Below, piece by piece: positions 36,379 through 48,484 of a stretch of 64,000 nt of DNA. The position numbers and the translations under genes are program-made. Below the pieces are notes generated by a model. It was not told where the DNA came from. It did no database searches and saw nothing but the letters and a program-made list of their open reading frames with translations. Source of the DNA: Phanerodontia chrysosporium (taxonomy: Eukaryota > Basidiomycota > Agaricomycetes > Polyporales > Phanerochaetaceae); contig MJGA01000005.1 of NCBI GenBank assembly GCA_001910725.1, positions 186,001 to 250,000 of the forward strand. The letters are read 5' to 3'. Each line of letters opens with the position of its first letter. Position 1 is the first letter of the stretch.

Positions 36379-37744
36379 AAGCGCAGGATGATCTGCGTCA
36401 CCAATGGAGCTGCAAATTCTGCGAACTGGCCAAGACACGTACTAGGTACCCGAGGTCCATCAATAGCGTGCTCGTTAGCGTCCCTGAGGTAGCGCAGGTA
36501 TCCACCACGCAACGTGTAGTGCGCAAGGTTTTGTATGTATGATTGGGTATACATACTAGGAATACAGCGGCAGTGCGTGTTCGGTTTCTTCTATACGTAC
36601 AACACGTCATGCCTATCACACGACCTTCTCTGCGATAAACACTGCCATCGGCGTGAACAACTAAACCGCGCTTTAGCACCCTGTCGCCGCACAGAGGACA
36701 GACTAGGACACTCACCTGCCACTTTGCCGCCTGGACTAGCACACCTGCGGCATCACGCGACAGACCCCCGAACGCACCAGTGGCGCAGGCCATGTCGCCC
36801 GCACCTTGCCACGGCGAGCCCCCGTCTGCAAGTGCAGCCTCAAGGGGCGCATGCCATGGTATGCGATCCACCCGGGCGGCGAGGTCCTCGCAGCGGCGCA
36901 CAGCAAGTCCTGCGCGCTCGAGCGCTGCACACGCCGCAGACATCGTCCGCCCGTTCGGCGCCCGCTCTGCTAGCCCTGCGGACGCCTCGAGTGTCGCGGC
37001 AAGGCGAGCGTGGTCTGCGTCCTCTGCATCGAATTGCGCGGTCCAGCACCACTCGACGGTACCGATCTAGGAAAGATGTCAGGCGCGCCGCTGGAGGGGA
37101 GGGCTGCGTACAACGTACTCGGCCTCCTTGTTTGAGCAAGGTGGAGAGCGGAGCGTATATGGACTCGAAACTCTCCGCGATCTACAGAAAGGTGTGATGC
37201 AAGGGGCAGAATGATATGAGTGGAGAGATGTACCTTGAGTGATTCTATGGCAAAGATTGCATCGAAGGATGCGGCGGGTAGCGCGTTCGTGAGGTCTTCG
37301 AGGTTTGCTACTTGCGCCACATCAGATTGCTGGGTGATGAGAAGCGTAAAGAACATCGTACCATGGACAAATGATATCTTCGATGCCAGTCCTGCGTCCC
37401 TTGCGCGACGCGTAGCGTATTCCACCTGTACATCACGGAAGTCAGCGTTGAAACATGATGCGCCAAGGATGTCTGTGCACCTTCTCCGCGTCTGCGTCTG
37501 TGCTCACGACTTCGACATCGGCATAACGTACGAGCTCGAGCGCTGCGTCGCCGGTGCCCGCACCAATATGCAGGACACGCATACCAGGGCGCAGGCCCAG
37601 CATCGCACACAGATAGTGCTGGTGTCGCGCGAGCGCGAGCTGGTGCGTGTCGCCCTTGAAGAGTCTGCAGAAGTGGAAGTCCGCTGCGCGTCGCGGACGA
37701 GCCGGTGCCTGCTGGCGGAGCACGGAAAAGAAGTAGTTAAGCAT
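36273..37744 (-). CDS. Erg6-like sterol/triterpenoid C-methyltransferase
   Basis: SAM-dependent methyltransferase resembling sterol 24-C-methyltransferase. The N-terminal block FHFCRLFKGDTHQLALARHQ parallels the Erg6 motif around FHFSRFYKGE...ARHEHYL. The SAM motif I is VLHIGAGTGDAALELV. Later FDAIFAIESLK, then VEWCWTAQFDAEDADHARLA, EDLAARVDRIPWHAPLE match the Erg6 order (EW-MTD-YD, EDLA-IPWY-PL). Exons by hand: 37744-37481, a second from 37425, a short one coding IAESFESIYAPLSTLLKQGG, and one from IGTVEWCWTA to QAAKWQ. A final exon from about 36440 is tentative. The protein lacks about 50 N-terminal residues of true Erg6, so an upstream exon may be missing; the ATG at 37801 would add only 19 residues. 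It is likely a paralogue modifying a cluster product rather than the housekeeping enzyme. Confidence 0.78.
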
Positions 37745-38875
37745 CGTGTGTGTGGGTAGCGAGGGGGCTGGGCATGATCCAGAAGGCGTATGGGGGGTCA
37801 TATAACGTTGCGACGCTCGGCCACAGGCCCTGCACGAGCACTGCGCCGGCGGGTGCTGCTCACGCTACCGCCGCCGATCACGGACTGGCGCCGGGACATG
37901 TGCGTATCGCGTTCTCGGGCGACCGGTTCTTCCGCTGCACGAGAAGGGCATCAGAGAACCAAGTTCTCGTCTGACACAGGTGGAATATAAGGACGAACCG
38001 ACGGCGCTGTGAGGTACTCTGCATGGAGGGTCCCCGGTGCTGCGCATGAAATCGCTCCCGAGAGCGTGTTTTCTGGTTCCTGCCCAGCACGAGCTGATGA
38101 TTGACGGCAGACAGATGCATGAGAACACCTCCATGCGGTACACGTGTTGCTAAGGCCCACTAAATGGGGAGCGCTGCCTGGTTTCCGGCGCATCACGGTC
38201 AGGACGATTGCTGAGATGTCGTTGAGAATCAGAGTAAGGTGAGCCAGTGTGATTACCATTGTCCGTATGGCCCTGACCGACAAGCCGAGGATTGATTACT
38301 CACGCCTTGTACAAGAGGACTTGAAGTGGTACTAGGTTCCCATTGAGCCCCATTCAAAGTGAGGGCGGCGCATTGACAGCGCAACAATGACTCACTACCC
38401 TGTGGAGTTAGCTAACGACCAAGATACTTGATTCCGGATGGAAAACAAAGGGGCAGACCCTTGTGGAGCATGGATGCAACCATGCTCTTTGCACGTTGTA
38501 ATCTAGACAGAGAATGGTAATAAGTCCGAATGAATCCCGAGACACACGGGGTGCATACCATGATAATTGAGCAAAGTCAGCCAGAGAAACGGACACGGCG
38601 TACAGAAGAGGCCAGCCCATGCAGTTGAACCCTGACAACGCGTCTAGGGTCTAGACAAGCCATGCACATAAATACGTCAGAACCTAGACTAGACACGCAG
38701 CAGACTCGTCCCGTTGGTATTCAGACCTCGCCAAGGCTGTTGCATCTCAGCGATAGCTAACAGAAAAGTGGGGGAAGATCTGTGCACGGGGATGCAATCG
38801 CATTCTCATAGAGTCCCAAGGGGGTTAACCGGCTACTCTTTCAGTTCCAGCAGAAAGCACGGGCGACAAGAGCAA
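37745..38875. other. Intergenic between methyltransferase and GMC C
   Basis: About 1.1 kb without a recognised gene. Short frames on both strands have no domains. It includes the methyltransferase promoter and the 3' flank of GMC C, which lies on the same strand. Confidence 0.35.
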
Positions 38876-40953
38876 CTACTTCAAACCCTTCTCGTCTGCA
38901 GCCCGCTTTATCATGTCAGCACATTTCTCGGCTACCGCGATGACGGGGGCCTGGAGGTGCGCAGCCGGAATCTGGGGAAACACGCTAGCATCGCAGACGC
39001 GCAGGTTCGCGATGCCGTGGACGCGCAGCTCGTCGTCGACGACGCCGGGCTCGGGGCGCCCCGAGGCGCCATGCGGCACGAGCTGCTGTAGTGCGTGAAG
39101 CTCCGCGCGTGCTTCGCGATGAACTCGTCGACCGCGTCGTCGTCGGCGCTGCGCGGGGCGCAGACGGCGCTGGTCGCGTACCCGCGCACGCGCATCGTCT
39201 CGACGAGGCGCAGGCAGAGCCGGATCGCCGTGCGCAGCAGCGTTCGGTCTGTGCGGGAGCGGAGAAAGGCGAGGTCCACAGCGGGCGGGTCGAGCGTGTC
39301 TGACGAGCGCAGGCGCACGGTGCCCCGCGAATGTGGGCGCAGCACAGTCGGGAGTAGTACGTAGCCGCCCTTGGATTTATCGTGCGCGGGATCGAAGACA
39401 TCACAGACGGCGCCCTGAATATCATTGCATGAGCGAGATGGATCTCTGGGAAACATCACACGCACCGTCATGATCTCAATATCTGGCACGTTCTCCGGTC
39501 GTGAGGCGTCGCGCTGCACCTCGTCTAGTTCTTTCTGTCGCAGATATTCGTCCAAATAGTCTGTGTGCGTGTAGATGCTGGTTTCCATGTAGTAGTCACG
39601 AAGCCAGCCTTTTCCGAGGAAAACGTAGTAGCAAAGCTGCCATATAAGCCACCACGGCTTGAGGAAGAGCGCGATCCACGTGTCCCAGAGGGGAGCGTAA
39701 AAATAGAGGGGTGTACCCAGATGGTCTTGCTGCATCGTTTGTCAGCGACCAGAAGAGAAAGAAGTGGATGACGAATACCAGATTGGATCCCACACCCTCG
39801 AGTTCATGTATGAGAGGGATCCCGATCTCTTGCAGGTGCTTCTCAGGACCAATCCCACTGTACAGAAGAATCAACATCTGCGTGACGGACTTAATAAAAT
39901 TGTCATACCTCAGCAAGAGCAGTTGCGGACTCGTGACTGCACCACAGCAAACTATGACCTCCTTCCTCGCCGCTACAAATCGCGCTGGAGCTCCGGGCCT
40001 CGCCTCCTGTAGCACAACGCCCGAACTCCGAAGGCCACCAGAAGCCGTGCGTTCTACCTCAACCTTGCGCGCAATTGTCTTTGTGCATATATGCAGTACG
40101 TCGCGGTGTACCTTCATAAACTCCTTGTGTAGATACGCTCGGAAGGTGCTGCTGCGGTAGCCATCTTGGCCCGTCGTCAGATGGAGGAGGTAGCACCCCG
40201 AGGTCGGCAGCAGCGCATCGTTGACGTCCCTGCAGGTGGGGAAGCCTAATTGCTCAGCGCCTTGCAGATCCTATACAAGGTCATTAGCGGGGACCACGGA
40301 ATGGCATTGTGCAAAGGACGCACTCCGTAGATACTGCAAATCTGGGACTTTCAGGTGGAGCCTCAACTTGCAATGGCCCTAATATGAAGTCAGTCGCGGT
40401 CTAAGGCCTCGATATCGCTGTGCACACACCTTTCGTGCCGTAGTGGGTCTGTGTGTCAGGGCTCCAATAACCCTCAGCTCGCTCGAAATACGGCTTCAGT
40501 TCGTTGTAGCTCCACCCCTGACGACCACTTTCAGCCCATGCATTGTAGTCTCCTGGAACCCCGCGGGTGTATTGCATGCCGTTTATCCTCGACGTTCCAC
40601 CAAGGCCTCTGCCTGTGATGACCTGCGTCTTGGAATCGGAGTCCATTTGGCCTTCCAGAACCACACCATGTTTCTTGTCCGAGAACTGGTAGGTCGAGAA
40701 GAGGGGTGACTTGTCGAGCCACGCGTCTCTGGAGTCGCCGCGCACAACAACTAGGACCCTCCACTTGCGCTCTTCGGCAAGACGGCGAGCGAGAACACAG
40801 CCTGCAGTACCGCCTTGCGGGGATAATGCGGGATCAGCATGAGTGGACGCGCTACGGATGCACCTCCGACTCACCCCCGACGATGATGTAGTCGTACTCG
40901 TCTTGCACCTGCGAGAGCTGCAGTCCAGGATATCCGGTTCCGAATGGCCACAT
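38876..40953 (-). CDS. GMC oxidoreductase C, apparent frameshift near the active site
   Basis: Third close paralogue. Exon 1 is 40953-40875 (79 bp, as in A and B), encoding [20 protein letters not shown] and DYIIVGG; exon 2 is 40813-40430. Signature 1 [18 protein letters not shown]; signature 2 [17 protein letters not shown]; exon 6 has the aromatic stretch [16 protein letters not shown]. The active-site exon reads [10 protein letters not shown] in one frame and [14 protein letters not shown] in the next: one base is missing in the C-rich run near 39050-39060. Exon 3 needs a donor 11 bases earlier than in A and B (GCA|GTATCT) to keep phase. There is no signal peptide. It is either a one-base pseudogene or an assembly slip in a functional gene. 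Confidence 0.82.
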
Positions 40954-43519
40954 TTCTGCAGATGCGGGGGTAGTTCTGTAGCAGAGGAAGCATTCACGAC
41001 GAGTTATATGGAGGCCGGGACCGCAGCATTGCGGCCTCTAGATCCCGACATTGGAAACTGTAAGAGGGAGAAGAGATAGGATTACACATCAGCATGCCGT
41101 ATGAGCGGGCCGCAATGAGATACGCGGACGTCGCAGATGCAGGAGGTGGTATGTGCGTCTAATAGACTGCGTGATTGATGCGCCTGCGTCCTATTTGGGG
41201 AAACGTCGGCCAGCGGGTCTAGACACTGCTACACGCTGTTGTACGTTGAGCCCGCTGCGATCGGCCTCCGCGGACGGTCGGCGACGTCCGTGACGTTGCA
41301 GTGGTGTGCGCAGAAGCTGGCCTCGCGGCCGGCCACGCCCGGAGATGTTGCAGCGTCGACAAAGACACAAGAGTGAGTTGTGCATTACTGGACGACACGT
41401 AGCCCAGGCCCGCGCCTACTAGTGTCACCACGAAAAAGTCTCAACACACGATATATAGGGTCTGGCTTTGGCGGGGGTTGGACAGCAATTGAAGGCGAGA
41501 GCGTGAGGCCTTGAGGTGTGCGGAACCCAGAAGCGCGTCAACGCTTCTCGAGAAGCATCGGAGAGTGCCGCACCAGAGTCTAGAACCCTGTTTGGTATGT
41601 GGTTTACCTCTTTGGGAGAATCGTTCTGGAGTGACGACTCGGGGCCCTATGAGTCGTAGTACTTGCTCGCGCAGCGAAAGAGCTGCATGTGAATCCCGGA
41701 CTGCCGAAAAATATTGTGCTGCGGTGAATGGTCGAGAATGCCAGTGAGTCGACCTTGGACGGGGTCGCCCGCTGGCACCCGATTGGGTGCACTCGTAGAA
41801 GGTACACCTCGCAGGAGTGGATCGCTCCGCCACACGAACCCATGATGTCACCAAGAACGAGAACCCGTCACCGCACCATCTCAGATCTCAGGGTCAGGCG
41901 CGACGACGACTCTCGCAGACGAACCACCACACGACGAGCGTCTTGCATTGTGCCCTCATCGTAGGCTTCAAACACGATGCGGGCCCTCAACGAGATCGCC
42001 CTCATAGCTCTGATCCTCTTCTGCCTCTGCTACCTATTTTGTCCCTATGCTGAGATGGAGCCTGCGCAACCTCAGCAGGTCTTCAAGTCCTCCACCGGAA
42101 GCACTATAAAGACACGCCCTCGCGGTACGGGGCATGCCTTCGCAACACCAGGAAGAGAGTCTGCTACGCGGCCAGACATGTCAGTTCCGACGCTTGCAAT
42201 GCCTCGTTAATGGTTACTGAATTGCACAGCAGATGTTTGGATGCTTTGGTCCGCGGACTGCGCGCGTGCGAAGCCGAAGTCTCCGGAGTTGATTGCCTGG
42301 CTCGTGCGGCGAAGGCGGCTGATTGCAGAGTTGGACTCGAGAGACTTCCACATAAAACCAGACTCCATCTTGTACGTCTGACAGCGTTAAAACCTACGCA
42401 CCTCCTGACGTTATATGTTGTATTTTTAGCACAGATGAGCACACCAGATTGACGATGTATCATGTAAAAGTGACTGGAGGGAGGAACCGCAGGGAATGGA
42501 CATGGGTATGCTAGCTGCGAGAGTAGACGGGAAGCTTTCTCTTTGTTCGTTTAACACAGTGTTCTCGCCTCATCATGAGACAAAAAGGAGTTATGTAGGG
42601 GGACTGAATCGCCGTTCAAGGTGTGTGGTTGGGTTCAGGTGAGAGTCAGGTGCACGAACGGGCGTCATTACGACGTTCGCGTCGGCGAGACACCCATCCT
42701 TCCAGATCTCATGCCCTCGCCTGTTTGCATTATACATGCATGAAAGTAATGCATGTGCGTGAAGCGCAGCGTAGAGTGGCTATCCATTGCGGGAGCTGGG
42801 GACAGCGAGTCGGAGAGCGTTCGGGCTGCGCGCGCGTGTCTACGCCGACGCCGAACATGGGCGCTCCGAATCGCAAGCGGGTCTCACAACCTCGGCCAAC
42901 GCGCGCATGCCATGCGGTGCTGTGAATCTCGGGAATTGCGCTGTGCTGAGCATCCGCGATATGTAACCTGCAAGCCGTATCCGCACGGCCTGCTAGTTCT
43001 TGAACGCTTTCCATAACGGGATACAGTCTGGTGGCGCTGGCGCCCACAAAGGACGCGCGCGGTTGAGCGTCCTGACGACATGCCATGACTGCTGCACAAG
43101 CTGTACGTTGACCTCTGCAAAACGAGGACTCACCTTTCGGCCGGCTGTATATTGTTTTCGTTCTTCCTACGTCTCTACACCGCCCGATCCGACGAGCTTT
43201 CCCCGAGGCGAAAACGTACAACCTCTGGGCGGGCCGGATACACAACAGCGATGAGCTGCTGACGATGGACAACGCGTTGTGAGAGGTGCGCATGGCCGCG
43301 GTCATACCTCTTATGGATTGGCAGCGCTGATGGGGTATATGCGCAGAGTCTCGTAGCATGGCCTTGAAACCACGCCGATCCAGAGAGGCGGGGACCGATG
43401 GAGGGACGTTTATTGCCCTCTGGACCGTATAAAAGCCCGCGATGGCAAGGCTCGGAGTTTGCATTGCGATCGTCGCGCCTTTTTTGTGGCTTCTCAGTGT
43501 CCAGCAACCGTTTTTGGCT
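40954..43519. other. Intergenic, no supportable gene
   Basis: About 2.6 kb between the divergent GMC C and GMC D genes. A 266-codon minus-strand frame at 43530-42730 and a 77-codon frame at 41977 starting with a hydrophobic stretch (IALIALILFCLCYLF) have no other support. Nothing else is recognised. Confidence 0.35.
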
Positions 43520-45344
43520 ATGTCTGACAAGCTCTCCGGGCTCGAAGACGTTGCAAACTCAACTTTTGATTACATTGTCGTGGGTACGTGGCCGAGAGCT
43601 TCTTGTATGCATGCATACGTGCTGAACTCGCGCTGCTCTGTCTCGTAGGTGGTGGGGTGCGTCTCAAATTCAGCATCATCGGAGCCCACACCTCACCGTA
43701 CTTCCTAGACCGCCGGATGTGTCGTCGCAAACCGCCTTTCGGAAGACCTGAATGTCACTGTAGCCGTCCTCGAGGCGGGACCGCCGCACCTGAACGATCC
43801 CTTGATCGGTAGGGTCTTTAGTCGCCGATTGACTGGGACGACACTGAGATCTGCCGTCGTTTTGCTACAGACAACCCGTCTGTGTTTCTAAAGCCCCTGT
43901 TTGACCCAGAGTACGATTACCTGTACTCGACGGCTCCACAGCCTGGAGTGGATGGACGGTCAATTATGTTTCCGCGGTAAGGCCAACGGGTTCAGTCTCG
44001 TATGTAGGGCTGACTCGACGTGCTAGCGGCCGCGGCCTTGGCGGCACGTCGCAGATCAATTGGATGATCTGGAATATCCCACAGAAGGAGGAGGTAGAAG
44101 GTGAGACCACCTCCAGTATTCGCGTAGCTCAGGTCTGAACATGGACATCTGTTGTACAGCCGTCCGGAAACTGGGGAACGAGGGCTGGACGTGGGATAAT
44201 TTCGTCAAATACCAGAAGAAAGTCCAACGGTACGTCTCCTTCACGTGAGTCCAGAGGTTAAACTTGACTTACGCCCGTATAGCTTCTATCCTCCGTCAGA
44301 AGGCGGTCTCAACGAATTCAAGAACCTGTACAACCCAGATTCTGTTGGCCATGACGGTAGTTTTGTCATCATGTGTTTCTGACACGCTCGCTAATGTGTA
44401 CGGTAGGTCCTGTTCCTCTCATATTCTCACGCGATAGCTCGGGATCGGAAGCTCTCTGGCAACAGGTGAGCAGTGAGCGTCTCGCACCGTGAAAGGTTTC
44501 CAGTCATGCTCTTCCCTGTACAGAGCCTAGCGAAGCACGGCGTCAGAACGACGAGTACAAGCGTAAGCTTCTATTCATCACGACGTCGAGCTCCAAGCTG
44601 ACATGATGTCGGACAGTTGGATGGGAATGTACGCAAACAGTCTTCACGCGTTGTGTGCAGGGTCTTACAGGCGCGCAGGTCGTTGGTACCTACAAGAACA
44701 TCTCCAATATCAAGCCTGAGACAAACAAACGCGCGCATTCGACTACGGTCCGTCCATGCGCACAATGAATCTACGTTTGGACTGACGGGATACTTTGGAA
44801 ATAATAGACCTATCTCCTTCCCGCGCTGGACAGGCCAAACCTCCGAGTGCTCACCGACGCATGTGTCTACAAGATTCTGACAGAGGCCGATGACGGGGTT
44901 GTCGTAGCATCCGGCGTCGAATTCGAGCATGGTGGGCGTGTTCATACTGTCCATTGTAGGAAAGAGGTCATTGTCTGTGCTGGGTACGTCTGCCCTTCAG
45001 TCCGAAGTGAGAGCTTCTGACTCTCACATGCTCTCAAGAACGGTCAAATCGCCGCATATACTCGAGTTGAGCGGTATCGGTGACCGGAAGATTCTGGAGC
45101 CGCTAGGCATTGATGTGAAGGTCGACTTGCCCGGCGTCGGAACCAATGTCCAAGAGCACGTCTCGATGGGAACCAATCGATGGAGTAAGCGACTCGTCTA
45201 CCCTGAGCGAATGAAACTGATATCGGGTATTTCAGAGATTAAAGAGGACAAGAACATCGTCACGAGTGGGATGCTCGAGGATCCGGTGCAGGCGGAGAAG
45301 TTAAGGATAGCTCTGTACGTTCTACAGTACCGCACGACCTTCGC

Positions 45345-45882
45345 TGAAGCGCCTCGGGAGCGGCTAGGCTAGACGAACCAACCTAACCCACACCCAGCAG
45401 GCTCGGAGGGGGTGAGACGGCGGTCAGTGGGACCAGCGAGGGCGACCCGAGGGTGCGTACGAGGTGCCGAGGGGTCGCGAGACGGTCCGTGGGCGCTTAC
45501 GGACGCGAGAACGCGAGCTCAGCGAGACGGTCGCGGGCGAGGTCGCAGGTAACGGGGATTGTATTGCTTGAGAGGGGGGTGTTCGTAGGTACATGTTTTG
45601 TAGTCTAAAGAATCGGGAATATTCGGAATAAAAGTGAGAGGAACATGAAGGAAAAACATAAAAACCGAAACCGCCTACAGCGGAGCTCGCGGAACGCAAG
45701 CGTGTGGCGTTGCATTGCGCGCGGCGAGCGCGTTCGAGACCGCGGTGACCATATGGCAGGGTGCCGACGTCGTCCGCGAGGGTGCGAAGACCGCATGGTT
45801 GAGGCCGAGGTGCGCGGCTCGGGGCCTGCTCGGACATGGCTTCGGCGCAGCTTGCGAGCTCAGCGCGGCGCGGGGCGCATCA
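45345..45882 (-). repeat. 3' LTR (element orientation)
   Basis: 538 bp, one mismatch to 48485-49022. It is the downstream LTR because the Gag gene runs on the minus strand and the polypurine tract lies just upstream of it in that orientation. Confidence 0.93.
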
Positions 45883-45891
45883 TCCTCCTCC
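45883..45891 (-). other. Polypurine tract
   Basis: GGAGGAGGA on the minus strand directly abuts the TG start of the 3' LTR, the expected site for plus-strand DNA priming. Confidence 0.7.
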
Positions 45892-46354
45892 AAACGCAAT
45901 AATGCCCGCCCTCGGGCAGCTCGGGTTGCACAGCGTAAGGCGACACGGTGGCGCATGCGGGCGTGAGTGCGATGGCGAACATAATCGCATGGACAAGGTG
46001 TCCAGGGTGGCTTACGCATGGCGCGAATGTGTTCGCGTTGGCGGCGCAGTGGCAGTCGGCCCAGGCTTCGCAACGCGAGTTTGCCTTCGCGAATATCTCG
46101 CCGGGACTGCTCGGGTGGCTCGGGCGCGAGCTCGGGTGTCGGCGCGAGATCGGGGACTCGATCGCGAGTTCGTAAGTACAGAGTGGCACGGGGTTCGGCA
46201 CGCACAGCGCGATGAGTATGCCAGGGCGGCGCGCAAGTCGGGCATGGAGAGAGCGAAGCGAGGGTGTGCACGGGGTGGTGCTCGGTCATGGTCGCAGTTT
46301 CACGTTCGCATTCGCGGGCAGGCGCAAGCGCAGTCTTCGGCTCGGGCGCGCATT

Positions 46355-48169
46355 TCAGGTCGCAAGCGGGTTCGCGTTCGTCTCGGGGCTCAGGGGTCTT
46401 CGCTGGCTCGGGCTCGCATGCGCGATCGCGGAGAGGCTCGGGGCACACTCAGGCAAGTCCTCGGGTTCGCGTTCGCGTTCGCAGCTCGGCTCGGGAGTTC
46501 GCTCGGGTGGCCACATGCAAGGCTTCGGGCCGGTTGCACACTTGTTGTCGCATGTCGCAAGGGTCGCAGGAGATGTCGCAGGGGGAATCGCAGGAGTCGC
46601 AGGGTTCGCAGGGCATAAGGAAGACGCAGAAGACGCAGAGAACGCAGAGGGACAAGACGACAGGCAGAAAGACGCGACGACGGGCGGCGCAGGACTCGGG
46701 AGCGGTGCCGAAGGGGCAGGAGCGACGCGCGAACGCTTTTGCAGCGCAGAAGGCGGGATGAGAAGCGAGGTTCGAGGTGAATCGTTGAAATCGTATGTCC
46801 AACCAGCGTCGAGAAGCTGGTGGACTTCGCGAGGGCACAGAGTGTGGACGAGAATCGAGCGCGGTGGCGCTTTCGCAAGGATTGAGGTGACGTTGTAATC
46901 AGGTGGCGGTGGCGAAGGGCTTGACGTGAGCTTGGCCATGGTGCTGACGTGTGGCAAGGGGTCGTCCGAGGGCCCTGAATCAAAACGCGAGGCTGGGATC
47001 GACGCCAGGGATGGTGCGCTCGCAGCGCTGTCTATAGCGGTGCGCAGAACTTCGCGTGCTGGGCGCGAGACGCTACTGAGCTCGGCGAGGGAGACTGAGA
47101 CGGCGGGGGACCGAAAGGCTTGCTCATAGACGCGGTCGGCGACTTGCTCTTGCTGGTACGCAATCGGCGCAACTAGCGCAACGGGTGGCGCGTTCTTCGG
47201 CTTCGGAAGCTTGACGCCGTAGTTGTAGTCGGACGGCGGGGCGTAGACCTTGGTGGCGAGGTCGTGCGAGGCGGGTCCGCGAGGTGCGAGCACGAGCGAA
47301 CGCTTTGCTTTGAGCGCAGCAAGTTCGCATTCGAGGGCTTCGAGGCGGCGCTGACCGGCGTCGGACATGCTCGTTGTTTGCGCGAAAGTCAATGCGGGCG
47401 TAGCGCGAGGCTCGGACGAAGGTGCGGGACGAGGCTCGGTGGTCACAAGAAACGCAGCGGCTGGCGGCGAGGACGCGGAAACTGCACATTTGGCAGCGCG
47501 TTCGAGGGCGTTCGCAAACATGGCGATGGGGTTCTCGGGGGCTTCGCGTTCGGGTACAGCGGGTTGCGAGGGGTTCGCTGGGGTAGCCGAGGTGTGACTG
47601 AGAACAAAGCGAACAGTCTCGTCGAGTTGCGCGAACGAGTAACCGTCCTCGGGGTGCGTGTCCGGGTACTTGACCTCCAGGCGAAGCGTGACTTGTCGCT
47701 GTAGGTTGCCGGTGAGCGCATCGCTGCAGAGCATGCTCTGCTCGCGTTCCGAAAGCCGCTTGTGGCGCATGAGCCAACGCGAGATGGCGAGGAATTCGCG
47801 CGAAAACTCGGCCCAATCGCCGAGTGTCTTGATGCTCGCTGCTCGCCAACGCTGTACGAGGTCGTCGAGGTCACGGCGCGAGTACCTGTGCGAGTCGTCG
47901 GCACCAGGGTAGAGTGCGAGGATGGCGCGCTGCCAGTCTTTGAAGCTGCCGAGGTCGAACTCATCGAGGAGCTCCCAGCAGTCCGCGTCGCGAAGCGAAA
48001 CGTAGCGCAGGGCGTGGCGCTTCTTTTCGGTGTCGTCTCGGATGCCAGCGCGAACGAAGAGGTCGTCGAGATCGTCAAAGAAGCGGGGTAGCGAGCGTGG
48101 TTGGAGCGGATCGAAGGTCGGTGCGCCAAGTTCACCGCGGAGGGGCATGTAAAAGGGTGTGGTCGACAT
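46355..48169 (-). CDS. Retrotransposon Gag-like protein
   Basis: One uninterrupted 604-residue frame. The N-terminal half has the capsid-like pattern of basidiomycete Gypsy Gag proteins: MPLRGELGAPTFDPLQPRSL, RFFDDLDDLFVRAGIRDDTE, KKRHALRYV and a WLMRHKRLSEREQ helix. A second conserved-looking block is KVYAPPSDYNYGVKLPKPKN with AFRSPAVSVSLAELSSVSRP, which in related full-length elements precedes the protease. Here the frame continues into low-complexity Pro/Ser/Ala sequence with no aspartic-protease motif and no CCHC zinc knuckle. It ends in an Arg/Glu/Pro-rich tail. An intact reading frame with near-identical LTRs implies recent activity with help in trans. Confidence 0.85.
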   Translation of the reverse strand: MSTTPFYMPLRGELGAPTFDPLQPRSLPRFFDDLDDLFVRAGIRDDTEKKRHALRYVSLRDADCWELLDEFDLGSFKDWQRAILALYPGADDSHRYSRRDLDDLVQRWRAASIKTLGDWAEFSREFLAISRWLMRHKRLSEREQSMLCSDALTGNLQRQVTLRLEVKYPDTHPEDGYSFAQLDETVRFVLSHTSATPANPSQPAVPEREAPENPIAMFANALERAAKCAVSASSPPAAAFLVTTEPRPAPSSEPRATPALTFAQTTSMSDAGQRRLEALECELAALKAKRSLVLAPRGPASHDLATKVYAPPSDYNYGVKLPKPKNAPPVALVAPIAYQQEQVADRVYEQAFRSPAVSVSLAELSSVSRPAREVLRTAIDSAASAPSLASIPASRFDSGPSDDPLPHVSTMAKLTSSPSPPPPDYNVTSILAKAPPRSILVHTLCPREVHQLLDAGWTYDFNDSPRTSLLIPPSALQKRSRVAPAPSAPLPSPAPPVVASFCLSSCPSAFSASSASSLCPANPATPAIPPATSPATLATCDNKCATGPKPCMWPPERTPEPSCEREREPEDLPECAPSLSAIAHASPSQRRPLSPETNANPLAT

Positions 48170-48464
48170 GGTGTGGCGCAGGTGCAGATCAAGGGCTGTG
48201 TGTGCGAGGCGAGTGCGAGTTCGCCGAGGCGATCGCGAGGGTGTCTACGCGAAGCCGAGGTTAGCACCGAGAGCGTGTGGCGTCGACTCACAAGGGCACG
48301 GCGCAGCTCAGGCTTGGACTAGCCGCAGCGCAAGCAGCCGGTGCGTGGAGCGAAAGGCGGGGTAATGGAATATGCGAGAGGGTGATGGAAGGTCAAGGGA
48401 ATGTGGTGGATTGCGAAGGAAGGTTGCCGAAGGTCGCCGAAACTCGCAGGATTTCTGGCTGACC

Positions 48465-48482
48465 GCCTCACTGGGGCAGCCA
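48465..48482 (-). other. Primer-binding site
   Basis: TGGCTGCCCCAGTG... on the minus strand begins 2 nt inside the 5' LTR. It starts with TGG, complementary to a tRNA CCA end. The tRNA primer is not identified. Confidence 0.65.
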
Positions 48483-48484
48483 AA

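Noticed and set aside
36398..36720. Reading through the GTGAGT donor in the methyltransferase to a longer C-terminus
   Set aside because: The read-through sequence (VSVLVCPLCGDRVLKRG onward) has no Erg6 similarity and a strong donor is present.
42730..43530. 266-codon minus-strand frame
   Set aside because: No recognisable domain, odd composition rich in Arg, Cys and His, and it overlaps the start of GMC D.
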